38,146 bases of DNA from F23-B02 sp963625655 (lineage in GTDB: Bacteria; Bacillota; Clostridia; Oscillospirales; Oscillospiraceae): NCBI GenBank assembly GCA_963625655.1, contig CAVFTS010000017.1, positions 1 to 38,146 on the forward strand, given 5' to 3'. Every line of letters begins with the position of its first letter. Position 1 is the stretch's first letter. The notes beneath the pieces are model-generated. The model saw nothing but the letters and a program-made list of their open reading frames with translations. It made no database searches and was not told the DNA's origin. The position numbers and the translations under genes were made by a program. Below, one piece after another: positions 8,016 to 15,284 of the stretch.

Positions 8016-8726
8016 ATGAAACGGAGGATCATCGAGATTGATCAGGATAAATGTATCGGCTGCGGCGCCTGTGCCGAAGCTTGCCACGAGGGAGCCATCG
8101 CCATGGTGGACGGCAAGGCAAAGCTGATGCGTGACGACTACTGTGACGGTTTGGGTGACTGCCTGCCAACTTGTCCCACCGGGGCGATCTCATTTGTAGA
8201 ACGCGAGGCTGCCGCCTATGACGAAGCTGCGGTGTTGGCAAATAAACAGAAAAAGATGCAGCAGGAGGGGAAACGCATTCACGTCGGCTGCCCCGGAACA
8301 CGGATGAAAACCATTCAGCACACGGAACCGTCGGGTGTTGAGGCTACTCCCGTAGCAGCTCAAAGCCGTCTTTCCCAGTGGCCGGTACAAATTAAACTTG
8401 TCCCTGTGAATGCACCCTTTTTTGACGGTGCGAAGCTGCTCGTTGCCGCCGACTGCACGGCTTACGCCTATGCCGCTTTCCACGAGCGGTTCATTAAGGG
8501 ACATATCACGCTTGTGGGCTGCCCGAAGCTCGACAGCGTGGACTACTCCGAAAAGCTCACCGAAATCATTCGAAATAACGACATTAAGAGCGTGACCGTC
8601 GTACGCATGGAGGTTCCGTGCTGCGGAGGACTGGAGCACGCAGTGAAAACCGCTTTGCAGAACAGCGGAAAATTTATTCCATGGCAGGTAGTAACCGTTT
8701 CCACGGATGGAAATATACTTGATTAA
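8016..8726 (+). CDS. 4Fe-4S ferredoxin-domain protein linked to Hcp
   Basis: A 236-aa protein. An N-terminal two-cluster ferredoxin domain has CIGCGACAEACHEG (C13, C16, C19, C23) and then CDGLGDCLPTCPTGAI. A C-terminal domain of about 150 residues contains further cysteines (VGCPGTR, GCPKLD, PCCGG). The start is ATG 8016 with AAGGAGG seven bases upstream; the ATG at 7998 lies before this site and is rejected. The hcp gene follows after 20 bp, so the two are co-transcribed. It probably supplies electrons to the hybrid-cluster protein. Confidence 0.87.
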   Translation: MKRRIIEIDQDKCIGCGACAEACHEGAIAMVDGKAKLMRDDYCDGLGDCLPTCPTGAISFVEREAAAYDEAAVLANKQKKMQQEGKRIHVGCPGTRMKTIQHTEPSGVEATPVAAQSRLSQWPVQIKLVPVNAPFFDGAKLLVAADCTAYAYAAFHERFIKGHITLVGCPKLDSVDYSEKLTEIIRNNDIKSVTVVRMEVPCCGGLEHAVKTALQNSGKFIPWQVVTVSTDGNILD

Positions 8727-8746
8727 ATGAAAGAGAGGGTTTCAGG

Positions 8747-10342
8747 ATGGATCAAAAAATGTTTTGCTTTCAGTGCGAACAGACGGCAGGCGGTATCGGC
8801 TGCAGGGGAAAAGCAGGCGTCTGCGGAAAAACCGCCGATGTGGCGAAGCTTCAGGACGAGCTGACCGGCGCTTTGGTCGGGCTGTCCCGTGCGACGGACA
8901 ATGCTCCGGATGTGAATGAGGGTACATGGCGCCTGATAATCGAGGGGCTGTTTACCACCATTACAAATGTGAACTTCAATGAAAAGACCATCTGTGAACT
9001 GATTGATCGCGTGCATGAGGAAAAGGCTCGCCTCGTTCCCGACTGCTCCGGCTGCGCCTCTGTGTGCGGCCGCACGGATGATTACGATATGAAGAATGTT
9101 TGGGACGCACAGGAGGATGTGCGCAGTCTCAAATCCCTCATTCTTTTCGGAGTGCGAGGTATGGCGGCTTATGCACATCACGCCATGGTGTTGGGCTATA
9201 CCGACGATGAGGTGAACCGATTCTTTGCCAAGGCGCTCTTTGCCGTTGGCGAGGATTGGGGCATGGATGAGCTGTTGCCTATCGTGATGGAGGTCGGCGA
9301 GAAAAACCTCAAGTGCATGGAGCTTTTGGACAAAGCCAATACCGAAAGCTACGGAACTCCCGTGCCTGTTACCGTTCCGCTGACCGTTGAAAAGGGACCG
9401 TTCATCGTTATAACAGGTCATGACCTCCACGACCTGAAGCAGCTGCTGGAGCAGACCGAGGGCAAAGGCATCAATATCTACACCCACGGTGAAATGCTGC
9501 CCGCTCACGCCTATCCCGAGCTGAAAAAGTATTCCCACCTCAAGGGCAATTTCGGCACGGCATGGCAGAACCAGCAAAAGGAATTTGCGGAGCTTCCCGC
9601 ACCGATACTGTTCACCACCAACTGCCTGATGCCGCCGAGAGTAAGCTATGCCGATCGCGTATTTACCACGGCGGTGGTATCCTACCCCGAAATAACACAT
9701 ATCGGAGAGAATAAGGACTTTACCCCTGTAATCGAAAAGGCCTTGGAGCTGGGCGGTTATTCCGAGGACAAGCCATTCACCGGCATTAACGGCGGCAGCA
9801 CGGTCATGACCGGCTTTGCCCGCGGCACGGTGCTCGGCGTGGCAGATCAGGTCATCGAGGCTGTAAAGTCCGGTGCAATCCGGCACTTCTTCCTGGTCGC
9901 CGGCTGTGACGGCGTGCGCCCCGGCCGCAACTATTACACGGAGTTTGTTAAGCAGACCCCTGCCGATACCGTGGTGCTGACCCTTGCCTGCGGCAAGTAT
10001 CGCTTCAACGACCTTGACCTCGGTACTATCGGAGGCCTGCCACGTCTTATGGATGTCGGACAGTGCAACGACGCTTACAGCGCCATCCGGATTGCCGTAG
10101 CTCTTGCTGAGGCTTTCGGCTGCGGTGTGAACGATCTTCCGCTTTCCATGGTACTCTCATGGTATGAGCAGAAAGCCGTGTGCATCCTGCTGACTCTGCT
10201 GTACTTGGGCATCAAGAATATCCGCCTCGGCCCCACGCTGCCGGCGTTTATTTCACCCAATGTGCTGAATTACCTCGTGGAGAACTTCGGCATTGCCCCC
10301 ATTACCACGCCGGAGGAAGATCTGAAGCAGCTCCTCAAATGA
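8747..10342 (+). CDS. hcp: hybrid-cluster protein (Hcp, hydroxylamine/NO reductase)
   Basis: A 531-aa cytoplasmic Fe-S enzyme that reduces hydroxylamine in vitro and is linked to nitric oxide detoxification. The N-terminal cysteines C7, C10, C19 and C26 are spaced as in the strict-anaerobe class with a cubane cluster, unlike the wider spacing in enterobacteria. Hybrid-cluster regions are recognisable: AYAHHAMVLG, YTHGEMLPAH, FTTNCLMPP, VAGCDG and LACGKYRFN. The ribosome binding site is GAGAGGG. The gene is the last of a two-gene operon. No private terminator is seen; the tRNA-tail repeats just downstream contain hairpins that could stop transcription. Confidence 0.96.
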   Translation: MDQKMFCFQCEQTAGGIGCRGKAGVCGKTADVAKLQDELTGALVGLSRATDNAPDVNEGTWRLIIEGLFTTITNVNFNEKTICELIDRVHEEKARLVPDCSGCASVCGRTDDYDMKNVWDAQEDVRSLKSLILFGVRGMAAYAHHAMVLGYTDDEVNRFFAKALFAVGEDWGMDELLPIVMEVGEKNLKCMELLDKANTESYGTPVPVTVPLTVEKGPFIVITGHDLHDLKQLLEQTEGKGINIYTHGEMLPAHAYPELKKYSHLKGNFGTAWQNQQKEFAELPAPILFTTNCLMPPRVSYADRVFTTAVVSYPEITHIGENKDFTPVIEKALELGGYSEDKPFTGINGGSTVMTGFARGTVLGVADQVIEAVKSGAIRHFFLVAGCDGVRPGRNYYTEFVKQTPADTVVLTLACGKYRFNDLDLGTIGGLPRLMDVGQCNDAYSAIRIAVALAEAFGCGVNDLPLSMVLSWYEQKAVCILLTLLYLGIKNIRLGPTLPAFISPNVLNYLVENFGIAPITTPEEDLKQLLK

Positions 10343-10386
10343 CAACGCCCCACAGGATATATATAAAGAGATAACCGTTCTTATGT

Positions 10387-10842
10387 GGCGGAGAGTAAGG
10401 GATTCGGCCTGCGCTGCGGCGCAGGCCGCCTCGGGTTGCAAAGCGCCCCCGGCGCTTTGCTAAGAGCCCTCGGGTTCGAATCTCAATGGCTTTCATTATA
10501 TATAAAAGCCCCCACCTATGGCGGGAGCTTTTGTATATGGCGGAGAGTAAGGGATTCGACCTGCGCTGCGGCGCAGGCCGCCTCGGGTTGCAAAGCGCCC
10601 CCGGCGCTTTGCTAAGAGCCCTCGGGTTCGAATCTCAATGGCTTTCATTATATATAAAAGCCCCCACCTATGGCGGGAGCTTTTGTATATGGCGGAGAGT
10701 AAGGGATTCGACCTGCGCTGCGGCGCAGGCCGCCTCGGGTTGCAAAGCGCCCCCGGCGCTTTGCTAAGAGCCCTCGGGTTCGAATCCCAATGGCTTTCAT
10801 TATATATAAAAGCCCCCACCTATGGCGGGAGCTTTTATATAT
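10387..10842. repeat. three tandem 152-bp repeats carrying the tRNA-Ser 3' tail and terminator
   Basis: Units start at 10387, 10539 and 10691, and the same phase (10843) enters the real tRNA-Ser gene, so the period is exactly 152 bp. I see only three base differences among the copies. Read on the minus strand, each unit ends in the tRNA 3' tail (TCGAATCCCTTACTCTCCGCC) and then the tRNA's own terminator hairpin. The 5' part of the tRNA is absent and replaced by two GC-rich hairpins (ACCTGCGC/GCGCAGGC and CAAAGCGCC/GGCGCTTTG) and a second GGTTCGAA word. Long frames run through the units on both strands but look like artefacts. Confidence 0.9.
10807..10840 (-). terminator. terminator of tRNA-Ser(UGA), copied in each 152-bp unit
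   Basis: On the minus strand AAAAGCTCCCGCC pairs with GGTGGGGGCTTTT around an ATA loop. Near-identical copies occur in the array at about 10503-10535 and 10655-10687. They also read as terminators on the plus strand, towards the end of the hcp transcript. Confidence 0.75.
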
Positions 10843-10930
10843 GGCGGAGAGTAAGGGATTCGAACCCCTGTGGCGTTGCCGCCTAACGGTTTTCAAGACC
10901 GCCCCGTTATGACCGCTTCGGTAACTCTCC
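10842..10930 (-). tRNA. tRNA-Ser (anticodon UGA)
   Basis: An 89-nt type II tRNA with encoded CCA. The acceptor stem pairs GGAGAGT with ACTCTCC, the discriminator is G, and the T loop is GGTTCGAATCC. The anticodon arm CGGTCTTGAAAACCG gives TGA, and a long variable arm typical of serine follows. Its own promoter and terminator are present. Confidence 0.95.
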
Positions 10931-10942
10931 ATGTGTCTAATA

Positions 10943-10971
10943 TTTATAACATATTTGCGCATCGGTGTCAA
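10943..10971 (-). promoter_or_regulatory. promoter of tRNA-Ser(UGA)
   Basis: On the minus strand TTGACA (10966-10971) and TATAAA (10943-10948) have a 17-bp spacer. It is placed 12 bp before the mature 5' end. Confidence 0.75.
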
Positions 10972-11002
10972 CACATCGGGACGCAAACAACAGGTTGACG
11001 CA

Positions 11003-11043
11003 GAAAAAGAAATCGGCAAGTCTCAAAAGAGCCTTGCCGATTT
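11003..11043 (-). terminator. terminator of tRNA-Ser(GCU)
   Basis: The 11-bp stem AAATCGGCAAG / CTTGCCGATTT is followed on the minus strand by a T-rich run, directly after the CCA end. Confidence 0.85.
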
Positions 11044-11044
11044 G

Positions 11045-11136
11045 TGGCGCAGAAGGAGGGATTTGAACCCTCGCGCGCTTTTTACACGCCTACTCCCTTA
11101 GCAGGGGAGCCCCTTCGGCCTCTTGGGTACTTCTGC
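11045..11136 (-). tRNA. tRNA-Ser (anticodon GCU)
   Basis: A 92-nt type II tRNA with encoded CCA. The acceptor stem pairs GCAGAAG with CTTCTGC. The anticodon arm CTCCCCTGCTAAGGGAG gives GCT, with a long variable arm and T loop GGTTCAAATCC. It lies just after the aro operon on the same strand. Confidence 0.95.
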
Positions 11137-11150
11137 ATAGCCGCTCAAAT

Positions 11151-11179
11151 ATAATAGCATACGGAAGCGCCTGTGTCAA
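11151..11179 (-). promoter_or_regulatory. promoter of tRNA-Ser(GCU)
   Basis: On the minus strand TTGACA (11174-11179) and TATTAT (11151-11156) have a 17-bp spacer. The -35 box overlaps the aroQ stop codon. Confidence 0.7.
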
Positions 11180-11607
11180 GAATTAGTTTCCGTAAAAAGT
11201 CGCAGAGCATCGGCGTAGCCCTCAAAGCCCTTTCCGACTATGCTGTCAAAACAGTACAGAGCGGGGAAGGAGCGCTTTCTGAAATCCTCTCGTGCGTTTA
11301 TATCGGTCAGATGCACCTCGACAGCGGGAATGCCGACAGCCTTGAGCGCATCGAGTATCGCAACCGAGGTGTGAGTGTACGCAGCGGCGTTTATTACGAT
11401 GCCGTCAAAAGCTCCGTATGCCGATTGTATCTTGTCAACTATCGCTCCCTCATGGTTGGATTGGAAGATTTCAACGGCAAGTCCCAAGTCGAATGCGGTA
11501 GACATAATATAATCGCATAATGATTTGTAATCACGTCTGCCGTATATGTCGGGTTCACGAATGCCGAGCATATTGAGATTCGGACCGTTTATAACGAGTA
11601 TTTTCAT
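11176..11607 (-). CDS. aroQ: type II 3-dehydroquinate dehydratase
   Basis: A 143-aa dodecameric-type dehydratase that converts 3-dehydroquinate to 3-dehydroshikimate. Motifs are NGPNLNMLGIREP at the N-terminus, IYG with the catalytic tyrosine just after it, NAAAYTHTSVAI and VHLTDINARE. ATG 11607 overlaps the stop of aroE::aroK by four bases (ATGA), with GGAGG in the end of that gene, so translation is coupled. It is the last gene of the aro operon. No own terminator is visible before the tRNA promoter. Confidence 0.95.
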   Translation of the reverse strand: MKILVINGPNLNMLGIREPDIYGRRDYKSLCDYIMSTAFDLGLAVEIFQSNHEGAIVDKIQSAYGAFDGIVINAAAYTHTSVAILDALKAVGIPAVEVHLTDINAREDFRKRSFPALYCFDSIVGKGFEGYADALRLFTETNS

Positions 11608-12821
11608 TTTAGCGCCTCCATGATTTTTTCGGCACATTCGGCGGCGCTGCTGCCCCTGACGGTCAGATCGCACCAGCTCCTGTACAACGGCAGACGTTTA
11701 TCTGCCATATCGTAAAGTGAGCCTGCCAGAGATAGGGGACGGCCGTCGGTCGGAAGCTCAGATATGCTGCGGTCGAGGAAAACAATAACGCCGTTCTGGT
11801 GCAGAAGCCGATAGTTTTCAGGGCGCAGGATCACACCGCCGCCCGTGGAGATAATGCTGCCGCCCGATTTTGTTATGTCAACCAGAGCCTCGGTCTCAAG
11901 CTTTCTGAATGCAGCCTCGCCGTGACGTGCAAAGTATTCGGGTATCGTGCAATTGCAACGTTTTTCAAGCTCGGTATCGCAATCTGTGTGTCGCATTTTG
12001 AGTAGTTTACATAACTCAAGACCCACGGTCGTTTTACCGCAGCCGGGCATACCGATAAGGACGATATTACGCACACGGCGGAGCAGACTGCCATATGCAT
12101 CCTGAAGCTCTTTCTCCGAAACCGGAGCTCCTGTAAAGAGCCGTACTGCGGCGGCCGCCTGTGCCGCAAGCATAAAAAGGCCGCCCGCTGCGGGGATGCC
12201 GAGAGCGTCCGCATCGCACAAAAGTGCGGTTCTGAGCGGATTGTATATGAGGTCGAAAACCCCGGTACAATTATGAAAGCGACTGAGCTCAATGAGCCTT
12301 TCACCGTTGTTCGGATACATTCCGACGGGAGTTGCGTTAACGATGATTTCAGCGTCACAATGATTGCTCAAGTTTACATAATTTACATCACCATTTCTCG
12401 TAACGGTGACGCTGGAAGCGGCACACAGATCACGCAGAGCAGCCCTGACGGTTGGGGCAACGCCGCCGTTTCCGAGGACAAGGCACTTCTTCCCGACGAC
12501 CGAAATGCCGCTGCTTTCGATAAGCTTCATAAAGCCCGAATAGTCGGTGTTACAGCCTATAAGTTTGCCGCCGTCGTTCACTATTGCGTTGACGCTGCCG
12601 ATCTCTGCTGCGGTGGGGCTAAGCTCGTCGCAGTAGGGAATAACGGCCTTTTTGTATGGAGCCGTGACGTTTATACCCTTAAAATTTCTTTCGCCGAAAA
12701 AGCCGAAAAGCTCCTCCGGCTCCTTTTCAATCAGAGCGTACTCGTAACCGCCGAGCATTCTGTGCAGTTCGGGAGAGTGGCTGTGCGAAAGCCTTCTGCC
12801 GAGCAATCCAAACTCAGTCAT
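11604..12821 (-). CDS. aroE-aroK: bifunctional shikimate dehydrogenase - shikimate kinase fusion
   Basis: A 405-aa two-domain protein. Residues about 1-240 are AroE (3-dehydroshikimate to shikimate, NADPH): SHSHSPELHR, NVTAPYKKAV with the catalytic lysine, NTDYSGF, GNGGVAPTV and a C-terminal AAQAA region. Residues about 248-405 are AroK: Walker A GMPGCGKTTVG, the shikimate-binding DTELEKRCNCTIPEYFARHG region, GGGVILRPEN and a lid with DGRPLS. The two halves catalyse consecutive enough steps (AroE then AroK) to allow channelling. The start overlaps aroC::CM by 8 bp. No stop or frameshift separates the domains. Confidence 0.93.
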   Translation of the reverse strand: MTEFGLLGRRLSHSHSPELHRMLGGYEYALIEKEPEELFGFFGERNFKGINVTAPYKKAVIPYCDELSPTAAEIGSVNAIVNDGGKLIGCNTDYSGFMKLIESSGISVVGKKCLVLGNGGVAPTVRAALRDLCAASSVTVTRNGDVNYVNLSNHCDAEIIVNATPVGMYPNNGERLIELSRFHNCTGVFDLIYNPLRTALLCDADALGIPAAGGLFMLAAQAAAAVRLFTGAPVSEKELQDAYGSLLRRVRNIVLIGMPGCGKTTVGLELCKLLKMRHTDCDTELEKRCNCTIPEYFARHGEAAFRKLETEALVDITKSGGSIISTGGGVILRPENYRLLHQNGVIVFLDRSISELPTDGRPLSLAGSLYDMADKRLPLYRSWCDLTVRGSSAAECAEKIMEALK

Positions 12822-14049
12822 GTCCGATCATCTCCTTTTGCCGCACTTTTGAAATATCGAATATCTGCCGATACAGGTCGTGAAACTCCGGCGGTACGGC
12901 ATCAAGGACTCTGCGCTCACGCTCGGCATCAAGTACGGGCAGACCATGCTCACGCTTGTACTCCGCAATGTCGGAGCAAAGAGCCAGCCGCTCATTCAAA
13001 AGCTCAATGATCTGCGAATCGGCAAGGTCGATCCTGCGCCGCAGCTCCGAAAGCTCCTGCGTTGCACAATCGGTTAACATAATATCATACAGCGCAATGG
13101 CTGCCGCACTTTCGACTACGGGCGGAGTGCGAAGCGCAAAGCATGCGTCGTGCCTGCCGGAGATGCGCAGCTCAACGTTTCGGAGCGTTTTGAGATCTAC
13201 GCTTTGCTGCGCTTTGGCAATCGACGGCGTTGGCTTGAACGCAACCGAAAATCGGAGCGGCATGCCGTTCGTGATGCCGCCCAAAACGCCGCCTGCGTTG
13301 TTGGAAAGTATCTCGACTTTGCCGTCCTTCACGGAATATTGGTCGTTGTTTTCGCTGCCGAGAAGCGCAGCGGATGCAAAGCCTGCGCCGAATTCAATGC
13401 CCTTAACGCCCGGAATTGCAAAGATCAGCTCGGAAATGTGGGCATCAATGCCGTCAAAAAGCTCGCCTCCGATGCCGGAGGGAAGCCCGAAGACGCTGCA
13501 TTTTACGATGCCGCCGACGGAGTCGCCGAGACGAGCGGCAGCTTCGGCATCCCAGCGCAGATCGTGATCCGGCAAAGGGGAAACCACCTCGGTACAAAGC
13601 GTAATTCCGCGGCGATTCAGCTCCTGAATGACGATGCCTCCCGCAATGCACAGGGCTGCGGTCATCCTGCCGGAGAAGGGACCGCCGCCGGACATATCGC
13701 AGTCAAGACCGTATTTTTGCCATGCCGCAAGGTCGGCGTGACCGGGGCGGGGAACGGCACTTAAGTTTACATAATCTTGACGCTTGACGTCATTGTTCTT
13801 AATCACAGCACGGACGATACCGTCCGTCACACCATCGGTTACCCCCTGGGTAAATATCGGAACGTCGTCCTCACGGCGCTTGCTGCACAGAGGATCGTTT
13901 CCGGGACTGCGGCGTATGAGAAAGCTTTGCAGCGCCGCTTCGTCGACGGCAAGTCCCTTCGGAAGCCCGAATATGCACACGCCAAGCTCACTTGCGTGCG
14001 AAGCGCCGAAGATCTCTATCCTGAGATTTTTTCCGCAATAGACACTCAC
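12814..14049 (-). CDS. aroC: chorismate synthase fused to chorismate mutase
   Basis: A 411-aa protein. Residues about 1-325 are chorismate synthase (EPSP to chorismate, reduced flavin dependent): FGASHASELGV, RRSPG, RPGHADLAA, SGGGPFSGRMTA, NNAGGVLGGITNG and SGRHDACFALRTPPVVES. Residues about 332-405 form an all-helical AroQ-class chorismate mutase domain. It begins LSELRRRIDLADSQIIELLN, then ERLALCSDIAEYKREHGLPV and DAERERRVLD. The synthase part has no long C-terminal extension. Joined, the protein would make prephenate from EPSP. The start overlaps the aroA stop (ATGA) and the end overlaps aroE::aroK. Confidence 0.92.
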   Translation of the reverse strand: MSVYCGKNLRIEIFGASHASELGVCIFGLPKGLAVDEAALQSFLIRRSPGNDPLCSKRREDDVPIFTQGVTDGVTDGIVRAVIKNNDVKRQDYVNLSAVPRPGHADLAAWQKYGLDCDMSGGGPFSGRMTAALCIAGGIVIQELNRRGITLCTEVVSPLPDHDLRWDAEAAARLGDSVGGIVKCSVFGLPSGIGGELFDGIDAHISELIFAIPGVKGIEFGAGFASAALLGSENNDQYSVKDGKVEILSNNAGGVLGGITNGMPLRFSVAFKPTPSIAKAQQSVDLKTLRNVELRISGRHDACFALRTPPVVESAAAIALYDIMLTDCATQELSELRRRIDLADSQIIELLNERLALCSDIAEYKREHGLPVLDAERERRVLDAVPPEFHDLYRQIFDISKVRQKEMIGHD

Positions 14050-15284
14050 AGAATTTGCCCTCCGAGTGATTTGAAGTCATGGATGAAGTCGGGGTACGAT
14101 TTCGAGATGCATGAAATGTCGTCGAGGCTTGACGGCGAGGAAGCGGCGCAGGCGGCAATGATTGCTGACATAGCAATGCGGTGATCGTTAAATGCCGAAA
14201 GCGCAGCGCCGGAACTTTTACCGCCGAACACCGTAAATGCATCGTTTGAGCGATCGGTGCGTATGCCCATGGAGGTTAACATAATATCTACGGCACGGAG
14301 CCTGTTGGATTCTTTAAAGCGCAGTCTCGAGGTACCCGTTAAGCGTGTTTCCGCAATGGCGCCGGCAGCCAAAACCGCAAGGGGAGGGAAGAGGTCGGGG
14401 ATGTCGGACACGTCTGCCGTGACCCGATCCGGACATGGTGCACAGGGGGTCACCGTCCCGAAATCCGAGACGGAAAAGCCCATTGCGCGGAGAATGTCGA
14501 GTATTCGTCTGTCGCCCTGTTTTGAGTCGCAAGACAGACCATGAACGGCGATTTTTCCGAGTCCCATGGCGCCTGCGCAGAGCCAGAATGCCGCCGCCGA
14601 CCAGTCCCCCTCGACCGTGTGCAGTGACGGAAAACGGTAATCCCCGGATACGGAAAAAGTGTTTCCAATCCGGTTTACATAAATATTTGACAATCGCAGG
14701 TAATCAATTGTAATATCAATATAATTTGCCGAAACGATAGGTGATATTATGTTAACTTCTCCGCCCCCGACAAGCGGCAATGCCATTAAAAGACCGCTTA
14801 TAAACTGCGACGAAATTGAGCCGCCAAGCTCATATCGCCCGGCTGTAATTTTGCCGCTCACACGGATAGCATCACCGAACTGCTCAATAGAGGCACCGTG
14901 CGTACAAAGAACCTTGCACAGCGGTGCTATAGGGCGCTTTGCGAGCTGCGGCGAAAGGCGAAACTCGGCACTGACGCCGAGTGCGCAGACTATCGGCAGC
15001 AGGAATCTCAAGGTGCTGCCACTGTCACCGCAGTCGAGGATAATGCCCGACCTCGGAGCTGCCCTGTCAATGGGGATGACCGTCTCGTCATCAAATCCGG
15101 CTCCAAGTGCCTCAAGGCAGCGCATGGTTGACATAACATCATCACAGCCGCTCAGAAATTTGACGGTACAGGGAGAAGCCGACAGAGCGGCGCATATTAT
15201 CGCTCTGTGCGAACAGGATTTTGAGGGCGGCGCTTTCACGCTGCCGTTTAGAGTCGAAGGAAAAACTGTCGCCATCTCAGTCAC
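14046..15284 (-). CDS. aroA: 3-phosphoshikimate 1-carboxyvinyltransferase (EPSP synthase)
   Basis: A 412-aa two-domain enzyme that joins shikimate-3-phosphate and PEP. The N-terminus has the KAPPSKSCSHRA motif. LDCGDSGSTLRFLLP, SSQFISGLLMA, GDWSAAAFWL and RFKESNRLRA are all recognisable. The frame opens with GTG at 15284, overlapping aroB by 8 bp; ATG at 15275, one base after the aroB stop, is an equally good start. It ends in an ATGA overlap with aroC. Four copies of the TTATGTWAAC-type word lie inside this gene, one of them in reverse orientation. Confidence 0.94.
   Translation of the reverse strand: MTEMATVFPSTLNGSVKAPPSKSCSHRAIICAALSASPCTVKFLSGCDDVMSTMRCLEALGAGFDDETVIPIDRAAPRSGIILDCGDSGSTLRFLLPIVCALGVSAEFRLSPQLAKRPIAPLCKVLCTHGASIEQFGDAIRVSGKITAGRYELGGSISSQFISGLLMALPLVGGGEVNIISPIVSANYIDITIDYLRLSNIYVNRIGNTFSVSGDYRFPSLHTVEGDWSAAAFWLCAGAMGLGKIAVHGLSCDSKQGDRRILDILRAMGFSVSDFGTVTPCAPCPDRVTADVSDIPDLFPPLAVLAAGAIAETRLTGTSRLRFKESNRLRAVDIMLTSMGIRTDRSNDAFTVFGGKSSGAALSAFNDHRIAMSAIIAACAASSPSSLDDISCISKSYPDFIHDFKSLGGQIL

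Noticed and set aside
8723..9886. 387-codon minus-strand frame
   Set aside because: Antisense to hcp, whose cluster ligands are intact.
10387..10842. CRISPR array
   Set aside because: The whole 152-bp unit repeats with no variable spacers and no cas genes nearby.
10385..11019. Overlapping frames of 76-123 codons on both strands in the repeat array
   Set aside because: They translate tRNA-derived repeat DNA and repeat every 152 bp; such frames are often mis-annotated as hypothetical proteins.
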